DNA from: Oscillospiraceae bacterium
Lineage (GTDB): Bacteria; Bacillota; Clostridia; Oscillospirales; Ruminococcaceae
Length of the DNA stretch: 64,000 nucleotides
NCBI GenBank assembly: GCA_004555865.1
Contig: SFJO01000006.1
Span: 23,928 to 87,927, forward strand
Reading direction: 5' to 3'
Below the pieces are notes generated by a model. That model had not been told where the DNA came from and did no database searches. It was given only the letters and a program-made list of their open reading frames with translations. This document shows, in pieces, positions 7,639 through 16,442 of the stretch (position 1 is the first letter of the stretch; every line of letters begins with the position of its first letter). Both the position numbers and the translations under genes were made by a program.

Positions 7639-10107
7639 TCATTCCGCAGGCTCCTGGGCCGTGTCTGTCTCGGTTCCGCAGGTGATGGTCACAATGGTGC
7701 CCATGGGCACCTGGCTGCCCGCCTCACAGTTCTGACTGAGCACACGACCCTGGCCATCCCCTTCCACCTTTACATTCAATCCGGTGGCTTTCAGCATCGT
7801 GCTGGCGTAGGCGGCATCCCGCCCGGCCACATCCGGCACGGTCACCTGAATGTCCTCGGTGCTCTCCGTATAGAGATACACCGTGGTGCCCGCCGGCACT
7901 TTCGCACCGCCGTCCGGGTTTTGATGGGTCACGGTGGTTCCGTTTTCCAGCTTGCGGTGGCCAAGATTGCTCTTGTTCAGCTCCACCTGCGCCTGACTCC
8001 ATTCCTGCCCCAGCTGGCTGGGCACCGTCACGGTCCGGGCGGCCAGTTCCGTATCGCTGTATTGGGTCTCAATGCCCAGATACGGCGCAATCTCGCTGAT
8101 GATGTTGCCCGCCACAGGGCCACTCAGATACAGCGACGAGTCAGTGTCCGCTTCCGCGTCATCCAGCACCACCAGCACCGCAATCTGCGGGTCGTTGGCC
8201 GGCGCCACCGCCATAAAGCTGGAGGCAAACCGATAGCCGCCGGTTCCGCGCCGGGGTTCGTCCAGTTTTTCACTGGTACCGGACTTGCCGCCCACCCGAT
8301 AGCCCGCCACATAGGCGTTGCGGCCGGGAGCATGGTCGTTGCCGTTGCCCACTACGCCTTCCATCATAGAGCGGATCTGTGCGCTGGTCTCCTCGCTGAT
8401 GACCTGCCGCTTGGGGCTGGTCTCCATGGTCTTGACCAGGTTGCCGTCTCCATCGGTAATTTTGGCCACCACGTGGGGCTGCACCAGGTAGCCGCCGTTG
8501 ACTGCGGCCGCCACCGCCGTGATGGTTTGCAGGGCGGTGATCTTCTGGGCCTGACCGAAGCAGGAACTGGCCAGCTGCACCGGGCCAAGGCCTGCCTCGT
8601 CGTAGTACTGCATATACCGGGTCTCGCTGGGCAGGTCAATGCCGGTGGGCTCGGTAAAGCCGAAGGCTTTGAAATAGTCGTAGAAGGTTTTCGCGCCGAT
8701 CTTCTGGCCCAGCTGCACATAATAAATGTTGCAGCTGTTGCGCAGAGCGGCGGCCAGATCCTGCACACCATGGGAAGCATTGCTGGCACAGCCGTATTGG
8801 GTACCGGATACGTCAAAGCTGCCGTAGCAGCCGAAGCTGGTGGCCGTCGTGGCCGCGCCGGAATCCAGGCCCATGGCGCTGGTGACAACCTTGAACACTG
8901 AACCGGGGATGTACAGGGCGGTCAGGCACTTGTTTTTCCACTGTGCGTACCGGATCATGCCCTGCACCGTGCCGTACTCGTCGTCGTCAATGACCCCATC
9001 CGCCAGAATCTGGTTCAGCGAATAGTCCTCTTTGGCCATCTCCGCACTGGTTACGCCCAGGCGGCGGTACAAAAGGCCCTTCTGCTCCTCGCTGAGGGCG
9101 CCCTCCGTGTCCAGAATGGACTGTAAAGTGCTGTCGGTAATGACGTTCGGCTCGTTTGGGTCAAAGCCGCCCTCCACGGCCATGGCCAGAATGGCCCCGC
9201 TGTTCACGTCCATCACAATGGCCATGCCCCGCTGCTGGACGTTCCATTTCTCCACGGCATTCTTCAGGTACTTTTCCACCACAGACTGTACATTTGCGTC
9301 AATGGTCAGCACCAGATTGTTGCCGTCCTCCGCCGGGTAGGTGGTGGAAGAATCGTTGGGCAGCTCATCGCCCAGCGGGTTGCGCAGGGTGATCACACGG
9401 CCGGGGGTTCCGGCCAGCACATCCTCATACTCGCTCTCCAGCCCGTAGGCGCCCACACCGTCGCTGTTGCAGAAGCCCAGCACCACCGAGAGAAAATTTC
9501 CGTAGGGATATTCCCGCTTGGTGTCGCGCTCAACATTGATGGGCAGCTTTGCGCGGGTGTAGCCGTCCACCACTTGCCCCTTGCTGTCGGTCGCCGTTTT
9601 GGACGAAGCGTAGTTCTCTACTTTTTCCCGCGTCGGCTGCTCCACCTGACGGGCCAGCACTTTATAGCGGGAATCGGTACTGGACAGGCTGTTGTAAAGG
9701 CTCTCTTCGTCCACCCCGAGAATTTCGGCCAGATCGGCAGCCACAGTGGCCGGGTCCACTCGTTGGTTCACCGGATTTCCATCCTTATCCGTCTGCGCGC
9801 CCAGCTTGGCCAGCTCGGAGGGGTCCACAGTAATGCGCCACACCACGCTGCTTCGGGCCAGAACGCTGCCGGTGGAATCATAAATATTGCCCCGCAGCGG
9901 TGTGATGGTCTGATCCAGCAGCTGCTGCGAGGCAGTCTGTGCCTGCATATCCTCGTGGTCGACCAGCTGCAAATATGCCAACCGGCCCACAAGCACGCTT
10001 ACGCCCACCACAAGAAGCAGCCCCCAAAACAGGGCAATGCGATTTTTCATTTGGCGGCTGACCCGGTCATTCTGTTTCTGCCTGGGGCGGCGATATCGTT
10101 CTGCCAT
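7639..10107 (-). CDS. Class B penicillin-binding protein with two PASTA domains (FtsI/SpoVD/PBP2x type)
   Basis: Septal transpeptidase that cross-links peptidoglycan. The 822 residues hold a short cytoplasmic tail, one membrane anchor (about 23-42), the PBP dimerisation domain (about 50-240) and a transpeptidase domain with SVFK (catalytic Ser403, Lys406), SCN (458-460) and KSGT (608-611). Two PASTA repeats occupy about 693-815. Between the start of the transpeptidase domain and the catalytic serine there is a roughly 70-residue acidic insertion (about 325-395) not usual for the family. Its place between ftsL and murF fits the division PBP; two PASTA domains resemble PBP2x, whereas SpoVD usually has one. 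Confidence 0.93.
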   Translation of the reverse strand: MAERYRRPRQKQNDRVSRQMKNRIALFWGLLLVVGVSVLVGRLAYLQLVDHEDMQAQTASQQLLDQTITPLRGNIYDSTGSVLARSSVVWRITVDPSELAKLGAQTDKDGNPVNQRVDPATVAADLAEILGVDEESLYNSLSSTDSRYKVLARQVEQPTREKVENYASSKTATDSKGQVVDGYTRAKLPINVERDTKREYPYGNFLSVVLGFCNSDGVGAYGLESEYEDVLAGTPGRVITLRNPLGDELPNDSSTTYPAEDGNNLVLTIDANVQSVVEKYLKNAVEKWNVQQRGMAIVMDVNSGAILAMAVEGGFDPNEPNVITDSTLQSILDTEGALSEEQKGLLYRRLGVTSAEMAKEDYSLNQILADGVIDDDEYGTVQGMIRYAQWKNKCLTALYIPGSVFKVVTSAMGLDSGAATTATSFGCYGSFDVSGTQYGCASNASHGVQDLAAALRNSCNIYYVQLGQKIGAKTFYDYFKAFGFTEPTGIDLPSETRYMQYYDEAGLGPVQLASSCFGQAQKITALQTITAVAAAVNGGYLVQPHVVAKITDGDGNLVKTMETSPKRQVISEETSAQIRSMMEGVVGNGNDHAPGRNAYVAGYRVGGKSGTSEKLDEPRRGTGGYRFASSFMAVAPANDPQIAVLVVLDDAEADTDSSLYLSGPVAGNIISEIAPYLGIETQYSDTELAARTVTVPSQLGQEWSQAQVELNKSNLGHRKLENGTTVTHQNPDGGAKVPAGTTVYLYTESTEDIQVTVPDVAGRDAAYASTMLKATGLNVKVEGDGQGRVLSQNCEAGSQVPMGTIVTITCGTETDTAQEPAE

Positions 10108-10126
10108 GCAAGCTCTCCTTGGTTCC

Positions 10127-10582
10127 TTAGGGGTCCAGGCTGCCCACCAGGCTCAGCGCCCCGGCGTGCAGCATCCCCGCCAGCTTCTGCAGTCCGCTGG
10201 CCGGTCGATCCACCGTGCTGGTTTCATCCAGCTTGATGTAGGTGATCTGGCTGGGGTCGGCCTTGATCATTCCCAAACGGGTGGTGGCGGCCTCCTCCAC
10301 CGTGCGCAGGTTGGTTTTGCTGTCCAGCGTGTTGCTCCAATAGCTATTCCAGCTGTTGGCCGCGGTCAATTCCGCCCGGGCGTCCTGAATTTCGCCCGTC
10401 AGCTCGGTCAGCTGCACATGGCTGTAAATCACCGCGCACACAAGCGCCAGCATGGTCAACGCCAGCAGCCCGCGCGCCATATTCTGCCGCCGGGCCGCCG
10501 CCCGCCGGCTGGCATCGCCCCGCCGCACTTCCAGCTTGGGGGCCTTGGTCGATGCTTCTTTCATCTTATATGCGGCCTGCAT
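10127..10582 (-). CDS. ftsL: FtsL-like septum formation protein
   Basis: Small bitopic protein expected to form the FtsL/FtsB/FtsQ complex. It has a basic N-terminus, one membrane helix (about 36-56 from this start) and a periplasmic-side segment that begins as a short coiled coil (LTELTGEIQDARAELTAAN). Sequence identity to FtsL is always low, so the call depends on size, topology and position between rsmH and the septal PBP. The start is taken as ATG at 10582, because the likely ribosome site AGGAAAGG lies just upstream and would fall inside a longer reading from 10615. Confidence 0.8.
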   Translation of the reverse strand: MQAAYKMKEASTKAPKLEVRRGDASRRAAARRQNMARGLLALTMLALVCAVIYSHVQLTELTGEIQDARAELTAANSWNSYWSNTLDSKTNLRTVEEAATTRLGMIKADPSQITYIKLDETSTVDRPASGLQKLAGMLHAGALSLVGSLDP

Positions 10583-10699
10583 TTGAACCACGCTTCCTTT
10601 CCTGCAAGTGGGCACACGCCCCTCGCAACGTTCTGTGCCGGTTCTACCGGCACAGTTTCCTCACACTTTGTTACGCCCGGAACAGCCTTTCCAGCTGTC

Positions 10700-11623
10700 T
10701 TACAGCTTTTCTACCACACGCAGTTTGGCGCTGCGGCTGCGGCGGTTCTCCTCCAGTTCCTGGGCGTTGGCCTCAATGGGCTTGCGGGTGATCAGCTTGG
10801 CCTTTGCCTTGCCCCCGCACACGCACACCGGAAATTCCGGCGGGCAGGTACAGGCCGTGGCCCATTGGCGAAAGCGGTTCTTCACCACACGGTCCTCCAG
10901 CGAGTGGAAGGTGATGATGGCAAAGCGCCCGCCGGGGGCCAGGCAGTCAAAAATGCCGTCCAGCCCCTCGTTCAGGGCGTCCAGCTCCCCGTTCACCGCA
11001 ATGCGAAGGGCCTGAAAACTGCGGCGGGCCGGGTTTTTATCCCGCCGGCGAATGGCGGGCGGCACGGCGCTGGCCACAATCTGGGCCAATTCCAGCGTTG
11101 TTTGAATGGGTGCCTTTTCCCGGGCGGCCTCAATTTTGCCTGCAATGGCCCAGGCAAAGGGTTCCTCGCCATATTCCCGCAGAATGCGGGTCAGTTCTTC
11201 CCGGCTGAGCGTATTGACCAGGTCGGCCGCCGTAGGGCCGCTCTGGCTCATGCGCATATCCAGCGGCGCGTCCGCCCGATACGAAAAGCCCCGCTCGGCG
11301 TCATCCAGCTGGTGGCTGGAAACGCCCAGATCCAGCAGGGCACCGTTCAGCGGCGGAATGCCCCGCTCGGTGAGAACCTGCTTGGCATCCCGGAAATTCG
11401 TCTGGATCAGCGTAGCCGGAAGCCCGGCCAGCCGTGCACCGGCTGCCGCAATGGCATCCGGATCTTGATCCAGCGAGTAAAGATGGCCGGTGGTCAGCCG
11501 CCGGGCGATCTCGCTGGAATGGCCGCCGCCGCCCGCGGTGCCGTCCAGATAAATGCCGTCGGGTTTGATGTTCAGCCCGTCCAGGCATTCTTGCAGCAGA
11601 ACAGGGACATGATTGAATTCCAT
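10700..11623 (-). CDS. rsmH: 16S rRNA (cytosine1402-N4)-methyltransferase RsmH
   Basis: SAM-dependent methylation of C1402 in the decoding centre of 16S rRNA. The 307-residue protein starts MEFNHVPVLLQECLDGL and has the SAM loop DGTAGGGGHSSEIA, LLDLGVSSHQLD, RGFSYRADAPLDMRM and, near the C-terminus, ITFHSLEDRVVK. All are standard for RsmH (MraW). Downstream of mraZ with an 18-base gap, it is the second gene of the division cluster, as in most bacteria. Confidence 0.97.
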   Translation of the reverse strand: MEFNHVPVLLQECLDGLNIKPDGIYLDGTAGGGGHSSEIARRLTTGHLYSLDQDPDAIAAAGARLAGLPATLIQTNFRDAKQVLTERGIPPLNGALLDLGVSSHQLDDAERGFSYRADAPLDMRMSQSGPTAADLVNTLSREELTRILREYGEEPFAWAIAGKIEAAREKAPIQTTLELAQIVASAVPPAIRRRDKNPARRSFQALRIAVNGELDALNEGLDGIFDCLAPGGRFAIITFHSLEDRVVKNRFRQWATACTCPPEFPVCVCGGKAKAKLITRKPIEANAQELEENRRSRSAKLRVVEKL

Positions 11624-11641
11624 GGGGCGTGTCCCCTCCTC

Positions 11642-12064
11642 TCAGCGAATGTTCATCAGGCGGATGGCCTGTTCCAACGCGCCGTCTTCTCCGGCACTCT
11701 CCCGCTCGTCCCAAACGGCGGTGTTCCAAATCTCCGCATAGCGGCCCATGCCCACCACCGTCACGTCCTTCTCCAGCCCTGCATGGGCCAGCAGCCGCGG
11801 GGTGAGCTGGATGCGGCCCTGCTTGTCCGGCGTAACCTCAATGGCATTGGGGAACAGCTTGTGCTGCACAGCCCGGGCGTCCGCCAGGTTGCAGTTCTCC
11901 AGCTGGGCCGCCATATCCTCCCATTTGGAAGCAGGGAACGCCACCAGGCAGCCATCCAGCCAACAGGTGACCACAAAGGTCTCTCCCATTTCCGCGCGAA
12001 AGCGGGCCGGGAAATTCAGGCGATTTTTGGCATCCAGCGCATAGTCGTACCGCCCGATGAGCAT
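11642..12064 (-). CDS. mraZ: Transcriptional regulator MraZ
   Basis: DNA-binding regulator of the division/cell-wall cluster. From the ATG at 12064 the product is MLIGRYDYALDAKNR..., 140 residues with two SpoVT/AbrB-like beta domains (LDAKNRLNFPARFR and the second half LTPDKQGRIQLTPRLL), the usual MraZ arrangement. The ribosome site AGGAGGTGGGGAAGGG precedes this ATG; a longer frame from 12148 would run through it and through the operator, so it is not used. Two TGGGN repeats upstream fit autoregulation. Confidence 0.96.
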   Translation of the reverse strand: MLIGRYDYALDAKNRLNFPARFRAEMGETFVVTCWLDGCLVAFPASKWEDMAAQLENCNLADARAVQHKLFPNAIEVTPDKQGRIQLTPRLLAHAGLEKDVTVVGMGRYAEIWNTAVWDERESAGEDGALEQAIRLMNIR

Positions 12065-12130
12065 CCCTTCCCCACCTCCTGCACGTTTTTGGGCACTGCG
12101 GGGCACTTTTGCCGCAATTCCGGCGTTCAA

Positions 12131-12148
12131 TTCCCCACTTTTACCCAC
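12131..12148 (-). promoter_or_regulatory. MraZ-box pair in the mraZ leader
   Basis: On the minus strand this reads TGGGTAAAAGTGGGG, two TGGGN elements separated by five bases, matching the direct-repeat spacing reported for MraZ operators. It lies between the promoter at 12170-12198 and the mraZ start. A third repeat at the same spacing is not seen. Confidence 0.7.
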
Positions 12149-12169
12149 TTGAGGGCAATTATTAGCTTA

Positions 12170-12198
12170 ATTATAAAGTTCATGCCCTGAAATTTCAA
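12170..12198 (-). promoter_or_regulatory. Vegetative promoter of the mraZ/division cluster
   Basis: Minus-strand TTGAAA (12193-12198), 17-base spacer, TATAAT (12170-12175). The -10 is perfect and the -35 has five of six consensus bases. It is about 105 bases upstream of the mraZ ATG with the MraZ boxes just downstream. Confidence 0.8.
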
Positions 12199-12402
12199 GT
12201 ACAGGCCACCCTTTTTCACGCTTTTTGAGTCACTTTTTTCCCGCGGCTGTATTCTGGTACCGCTTTCCGGACGCATCCCGTGCAGCCTCCGTGAACCGCA
12301 GGGCCGCCTTTGGGCCGTGAAACCGCCTTCCTTTTCAGAATTTCGCCGCCCCAAAACCGGCGCTCCCGCAGCCCTTTTACCCAGATTTGCTGTTTCCGGC
12401 AG

Positions 12403-12444
12403 CAAAAAAGGCCCGCACCCGGAAGTGGATTCCGGACGCGGGCC
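12403..12444 (-). terminator. Rho-independent terminator after the coiled-coil gene
   Basis: GGCCCGC...GCGGGCC with an inner CCGGA/TCCGG stem (12410-12444), followed on the minus strand by a T-run (complement of 12404-12409). It ends the rsmD/coiled-coil transcript. The roughly 200 bases between here and the mraZ promoter show no gene. Confidence 0.85.
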
Positions 12445-12509
12445 TTTGCGGCTTGACTTGATCTTGCCTGCTGATTTTTTCTTACTGCTTCACCGATGCC
12501 GTTCAGGGC

Positions 12510-12995
12510 TCAGCCATTGCTGCCGCTGTTGCTGCCACTGCCGCCGCGGCCCATCTGGCGCAGGTTGTCCCGCACCGTTTTCACGTCCGACGCGCTGCGG
12601 GTCAGCCGCTCACAGGTGGCCTTCAGCAGGTTATCGCAGTACTCCAGCGTTTTGGAGCGCAGCTCGCGGGCCTGGCTCTGTGCGGTGGAGAGAATCTCCG
12701 CAGCACGGGCCTGGGCCGCCTTGGTCACGCTTTCCTCGCTCACCAGCTGGCGGGCGCGCTCTTCCGCCTTGCGCACAATGCTGTCCGCCTCTTTGCGGGC
12801 GCTGTTCACAATGTCGGCCCGGTCGTTCACAATGGCCTTGGCCTGGCGCAGTTCCGTGGGCAGGTTCAGGCGGATCTCATCCAGCATTTCCTGCAATTTT
12901 TCCACGTCCACCATTCGTTTGCCGCCGGTAAAGGGCAGGCCGGTCCCCTCTTCCAGCGTTTCGTCGATCAAATCCAGCAATTCATCCACGCTCAT
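12510..12995 (-). CDS. Coiled-coil protein of unknown function next to rsmD
   Basis: 161 residues, mostly charged helix. Residues about 1-45 begin MSVDELLDLIDETLEEG and contain VDVEKLQEMLDEIR; residues 50-140 form a long coiled coil rich in Arg, Ala and Glu that resembles subunit E/H stalk proteins of V-type ATPases and DivIVA-like helices. A Gly/Ser/Asn tail ends the protein. Similar small coiled-coil proteins are often encoded beside rsmD and coaD in Clostridia; coaD is not present here. The start at 12995 has AAAGGAG ten bases upstream. No enzymatic motif is visible and the function is unknown. Confidence 0.75.
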   Translation of the reverse strand: MSVDELLDLIDETLEEGTGLPFTGGKRMVDVEKLQEMLDEIRLNLPTELRQAKAIVNDRADIVNSARKEADSIVRKAEERARQLVSEESVTKAAQARAAEILSTAQSQARELRSKTLEYCDNLLKATCERLTRSASDVKTVRDNLRQMGRGGSGSNSGSNG

Positions 12996-13073
12996 GGCTG
13001 TTCTCCTTTTTGTTGAGGGGTCAAGGCGGCTGCGCCGCTGCATTGGCCCGGTTCTGTTGTCCTATGTGCTGCG

Positions 13074-13622
13074 TTATTCGTCCCAATCCTTCTGATATCG
13101 GGTAACCAGCACAGTGCCATATCGGTGCTGCTTGATTTTCCGCAGGCCGCCGCACTCGTCCGGCAGGTCCGCCTCCAATTCACTCTCGCAGATCACCGCA
13201 CCGCCGGGAGCCGTCAGACGGGCCACATCCGGCAGCACCTTGGCCAGCGTACCCTGGCGATAAGGCGGGTCCAGCAGCACCACATGGTAGCTGCCTTTAT
13301 TGGCCGCCGCAAAAGCTGCGGACTCCCGCTGTAAAATGCGTGCCTGAGACAGCACCCCGGCCGCCCGGCAATTGGTGGTAATGATGGCAATGGCCCCTTT
13401 GTCCTGGTCAATGAAGGTGCAGTGCTCTGCCCCGCGGGAGAGCGCTTCAATGCCCAGCTGCCCGCTGCCCGCAAACAGATCCAGCACCTTTGCGCCCGGC
13501 AACTGGAACTGCAGCGCGCTGAACATAGCTTCTTTGACCCGGGCAATGGTGGGGCGGGTCACGTCTTCTCCCGGCAGCGTGGCCAGCGGGGTACCGTGGG
13601 CCGTGCCTGCAATTACACGCAT
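13074..13622 (-). CDS. rsmD: 16S rRNA (guanine966-N2)-methyltransferase RsmD
   Basis: Methylates G966 of 16S rRNA in the assembled 30S head. The 182-residue protein begins MRVIAGTAHG, has the SAM-binding LDLFAGSGQLGIEALSRG near residues 47-64, and the N6/N2-methylase catalytic motif DPPY in VVLLDPPYRQGTL. TRPTIARVKEAMFSAL is the conserved RsmD N-terminal helix. A strong promoter lies upstream (13710-13738), and the coiled-coil gene follows 78 bases downstream, probably in the same transcript. Confidence 0.95.
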   Translation of the reverse strand: MRVIAGTAHGTPLATLPGEDVTRPTIARVKEAMFSALQFQLPGAKVLDLFAGSGQLGIEALSRGAEHCTFIDQDKGAIAIITTNCRAAGVLSQARILQRESAAFAAANKGSYHVVLLDPPYRQGTLAKVLPDVARLTAPGGAVICESELEADLPDECGGLRKIKQHRYGTVLVTRYQKDWDE

Positions 13623-13709
13623 GGGCTGTTCTCCTTCTCTCGGCGCGCCATCGGGCGCATAGGTTTCTGTCGTTTTTTAGTTTTCTCCCTGCGGCGGGCT
13701 TGCTGCTTC

Positions 13710-13738
13710 ATTATGGCGGCTTTCCGCCTCTTTGTCAA
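13710..13738 (-). promoter_or_regulatory. Promoter upstream of rsmD
   Basis: Minus-strand TTGACA (13733-13738), 17-base spacer, CATAAT (13710-13715). It sits in the 151-base gap between uvrC and rsmD, so rsmD need not depend on read-through from uvrC. The spacer contains a GGCGG/CCGCC inverted repeat. Confidence 0.75.
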
Positions 13739-13773
13739 GGCAATTCGTTCATTGAAAAAGGGCGCTTGTCGGC

Positions 13774-15609
13774 TCAGTTCGCCGGCGTTCCCCCGTGAAA
13801 ATACCCGTAAATGCGCTGGGCCATGGCCGGGCCGACGCCGTCCGTCATCGCCAGCTCATCCGGGCTTGCCTGGCGCACCGCCCCCACCGTTTTGAAACGG
13901 GCCAGCAGGGCTTTGGCCGTGGCCGGGCCGACGCCGGGCACCTCCGTCAGCGTGGATGCATAGGACTTTTTCTTCTGCTGCCACCGCTGGTAGGTGATGG
14001 CGAACCGGTGCACCTCATCCTGAATGGCCGTCACAAAGGTGAACACGCCCCGGTTCAGATTGATGGCGATCTCCCGGCCCTCACCGGTCACGATCGCCCG
14101 GGTGCGATGGTGGTCGTCCTTCACCATGCCGAACAGGGGCACTCGGGCCAGTTCTGTGCCTGCAATGGCCTGCCGCACGGCGTTCACCTGGCCCCGGCCG
14201 CCGTCCAGCAGGATCAGGTCCGGCAGCACGCCGAACTGCCCGGCCGCCCCCCTTGCATACTCAGCCGCCCGGCGGCTGAGCGCCTCCGCCATGCTGGCGT
14301 AATCGTCGGTGCGGTCCACCGTTCGCATTTTGAACCGCCGGTATCCTGCCCGCTTGGGTTTGCCGTTTTCAAACACCACCATGCCGCACACCGAGGTTCC
14401 GTCGCCCCAGTTGGAGATGTCGTAGCTCTCGATCACCGCCGGGGCCTTCTCCATACCCAGCAGCTGCGCCAGCTCCTCCAGCAGTTTTTCTTCCCGGGCA
14501 TAGCGGCCGCTCTCCCGTGCCAGACGCTCCACCGCGTTGGTGTAGGCCATGTTCACCAGCTTGGCCACATCGCCCCGCTGGGGAACGTACAGATGCACCG
14601 CACTGCCGCGGGCCTGATTCAGCGCCTGATTCAGCGCCTCGGCCGCTTCAGGCAGGGCATCCACCGCGATGGTGCGCGGCACCTCTTCGCCGCCCAGATA
14701 ATACTGCGGCAGGAACTGTTCCCGCAGGGCGTCCAGGTCGGTGGTGTCATGGAACAGGAATTCCCGCTTATCCGTCAGCCGCCCGTCCCGGTAGCGCAGA
14801 ATGGCGGCACACACCGCGTGGCTGGTGCCCGCAAAGGCGATCACGTCCATCTGCGTGTCCTCGCTGACCACCACCTTCTGCCCGGCCGAAACCTTGGTGA
14901 TGGCGGTGATCTGATCCCGAATAAGGGCGGCCCGCTCAAAATCCAGGCGGTCCGAGGCTTCCATCATCTGCTGCTCCAGCCCTTTTACAATGTCCTTTTT
15001 GCCGTGGCGGATCAGCCGCACCGCCCCCTGCACGGCCTGCTGGTAGTCCTCCCGACGGATCTTTCCGCTGCACACCGCCATGCACTTGCCGATGTGGGCG
15101 TTCAGGCAGGGGCGGCCTTTGCCGATGTCCTGCGGGAAGTGCCGATTGCAACGGGGCAGGCGGAACACATTCTGCGCCGTCTCCACCATCTCCCGCACGG
15201 CAAAACTGGAGGTATAGGGGCCGATGTACTCCGCACCGTCCTCCTCTTTCTGCAGCACCGCGCTCAGCCGCGGCCAGGGCTCCTTCGTCAGGCGCACATA
15301 GCTGTACCCCTTATCATCCTTCAGCAGAATGTTGTATTTGGGCGTGTGGGCTTTGATCTGGCTTGCCTCCAGCACCAGGGCCTCAAACTCGCTCTGGCAG
15401 ACGATCACATCAAACTGGAAGGCATGGTTGATCATCTGCGTTACCTTGTTGTCGTGGGGCACACCCTCGCGGAAATACTGGCTGACACGGATGCGCAGGC
15501 GTTTTGCCTTGCCGATGTAGATGATCTCGTTCTTTTTGTCCCGAATGATATACACCCCGGGCAAAAGCGGCAGCATCTTTGCCTTTTCATACAATTCTGC
15601 CTTGGTCAA
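13774..15609 (-). CDS. uvrC: Excinuclease ABC subunit C
   Basis: Makes the dual incision in nucleotide excision repair. The 611 residues show the GIY-YIG domain (PGVYIIRDKK... IIYIGKAKRL, about 15-35), a UVR interaction helix near 205-235, the RNase H-like C-terminal nuclease (ESYDISNWGDG, LILLDGGRGQVNA, KDDHHRTRAI) and a helix-hairpin-helix end (VPGVGPATAKALLARF). The start is the TTG at 15609 with GGGAGG seven bases upstream. A longer reading from 15771 would cross the terminator of the HPr gene. Alone on its transcript, about 150 bases after ptsH. Confidence 0.95.
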   Translation of the reverse strand: MTKAELYEKAKMLPLLPGVYIIRDKKNEIIYIGKAKRLRIRVSQYFREGVPHDNKVTQMINHAFQFDVIVCQSEFEALVLEASQIKAHTPKYNILLKDDKGYSYVRLTKEPWPRLSAVLQKEEDGAEYIGPYTSSFAVREMVETAQNVFRLPRCNRHFPQDIGKGRPCLNAHIGKCMAVCSGKIRREDYQQAVQGAVRLIRHGKKDIVKGLEQQMMEASDRLDFERAALIRDQITAITKVSAGQKVVVSEDTQMDVIAFAGTSHAVCAAILRYRDGRLTDKREFLFHDTTDLDALREQFLPQYYLGGEEVPRTIAVDALPEAAEALNQALNQARGSAVHLYVPQRGDVAKLVNMAYTNAVERLARESGRYAREEKLLEELAQLLGMEKAPAVIESYDISNWGDGTSVCGMVVFENGKPKRAGYRRFKMRTVDRTDDYASMAEALSRRAAEYARGAAGQFGVLPDLILLDGGRGQVNAVRQAIAGTELARVPLFGMVKDDHHRTRAIVTGEGREIAINLNRGVFTFVTAIQDEVHRFAITYQRWQQKKKSYASTLTEVPGVGPATAKALLARFKTVGAVRQASPDELAMTDGVGPAMAQRIYGYFHGGTPAN

Positions 15610-15697
15610 CGGCTCACCCTCCCTGTTGCCTGCTTGAGGCGTTGATTCTGCGCTGCGCCGGCCCCGCTTATACGCAGGATCGGGCACTCTGAAACGC

Positions 15698-15724
15698 AAA
15701 AAGAGGGCGGATCGCTCCGCCCTC
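15698..15724 (-). terminator. Terminator after the HPr gene
   Basis: GAGGGCGGA/TCCGCCCTC stem (15703-15724) with a four-base loop, followed on the minus strand by TTTTTG. It lies between ptsH and uvrC and supports the short uvrC start. Confidence 0.85.
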
Positions 15725-15760
15725 CGAACATTCGCCTTGAATTTCTGTCTGGAAAAGAAA

Positions 15761-16024
15761 TTACTCGGCAAAGCCGCTGTTGACCAGCTTCACCAGGCCA
15801 TCCACAGCCGCCTGCTCATCCACGCCGTCCGCAATGATGCGGATGGTGGTGCCGCCCACGATTCCCAGGGACAGAACACCCAGGAGGCTCTTGGCGTTCA
15901 CGCGGCGCTCTTCCTTCTCGACCCAGATGGAAGACTTATACTCGTTGGCCTTCTGAATGAAGAAGGTGGCCGGACGGGCATGCAGGCCCACCTGATTTTC
16001 GACGGTAACTTCTTTTACAAACAT
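15761..16024 (-). CDS. ptsH: Phosphocarrier protein HPr
   Basis: Transfers phosphate from enzyme I to PTS permeases and, when phosphorylated on serine, acts as CcpA corepressor in Firmicutes. The 87 residues are exactly HPr-sized. GLHARPAT carries the catalytic histidine (His15) and NAKSLLGVLSLG the regulatory serine (Ser46 region), so this is HPr and not the His-lacking Crh. The start at 16024 has AGCAGGAG upstream. It stands alone, without ptsI, with a terminator after it and a candidate promoter before it. Confidence 0.95.
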   Translation of the reverse strand: MFVKEVTVENQVGLHARPATFFIQKANEYKSSIWVEKEERRVNAKSLLGVLSLGIVGGTTIRIIADGVDEQAAVDGLVKLVNSGFAE

Positions 16025-16078
16025 GGTTCTACGCTCCTGCTTTCTCAAAAGTTGTAGATTGTCTTGGGCTTTAACGAT

Positions 16079-16107
16079 ATTTTAGCGCATCGCTTGACCA
16101 TTGTACA
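16079..16107 (-). promoter_or_regulatory. Possible ptsH promoter
   Basis: Minus-strand TGTACA (16102-16107, four of six consensus), 17-base spacer, TAAAAT (16079-16084), about 55 bases upstream of the HPr start. Confidence 0.45.
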
Positions 16108-16261
16108 GAGGATTTGATCATTTTTGGCAGTTCCTCCAAAGGCGGCAGGGGGCATCTGTGTTCTTTGTACAAAATCGCCAGTTATTTTTTCACCTTGTCT
16201 GCGTTTTCGCTAAGAGTTTTCCACATCTTGTTTCTTTCAGCCTGGCCCGGTGCCCGAACGT

Positions 16262-16295
16262 CCACTAAAAAATGACGAAACCGGTCGTCTCATTT
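16262..16295 (-). terminator. Possible terminator after trmD
   Basis: On the minus strand GACGA/TCGTC plus AAAT/ATTT with a two-base bulge, running into a T-rich tail. The stem is short, so this is tentative, and it is about 150 bases beyond the trmD stop. Confidence 0.35.
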
Positions 16296-16442
16296 GTCCT
16301 TTCAGCGTCCATTTTGGGCAATCAGTTTGCGGCCGGGCTGCCTTCCGCGCTGCATTTTCAGGAACTTTTCTCGCTGATGCGCATGGCATTTTGATGCATT
16401 GCACCCGGCCGCTCTCCAGAACGTCACCCGGCTTTGGGTGTT

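Larger units (their letters stand above)
16025..16442. other. Intergenic region between trmD and ptsH
   Basis: 418 bases with no convincing gene. On the minus strand it holds a weak terminator candidate for the trmD operon (16262-16295) and a possible ptsH promoter (16079-16107). A short open frame on each strand (16237-16470 and 16250-16558) lacks a ribosome site and family resemblance. Confidence 0.6.

Noticed and set aside
15610..15771. N-terminal extension of UvrC
   Set aside because: It would overlap the HPr terminator and the end of ptsH, and UvrC homologues start at the GIY-YIG domain.
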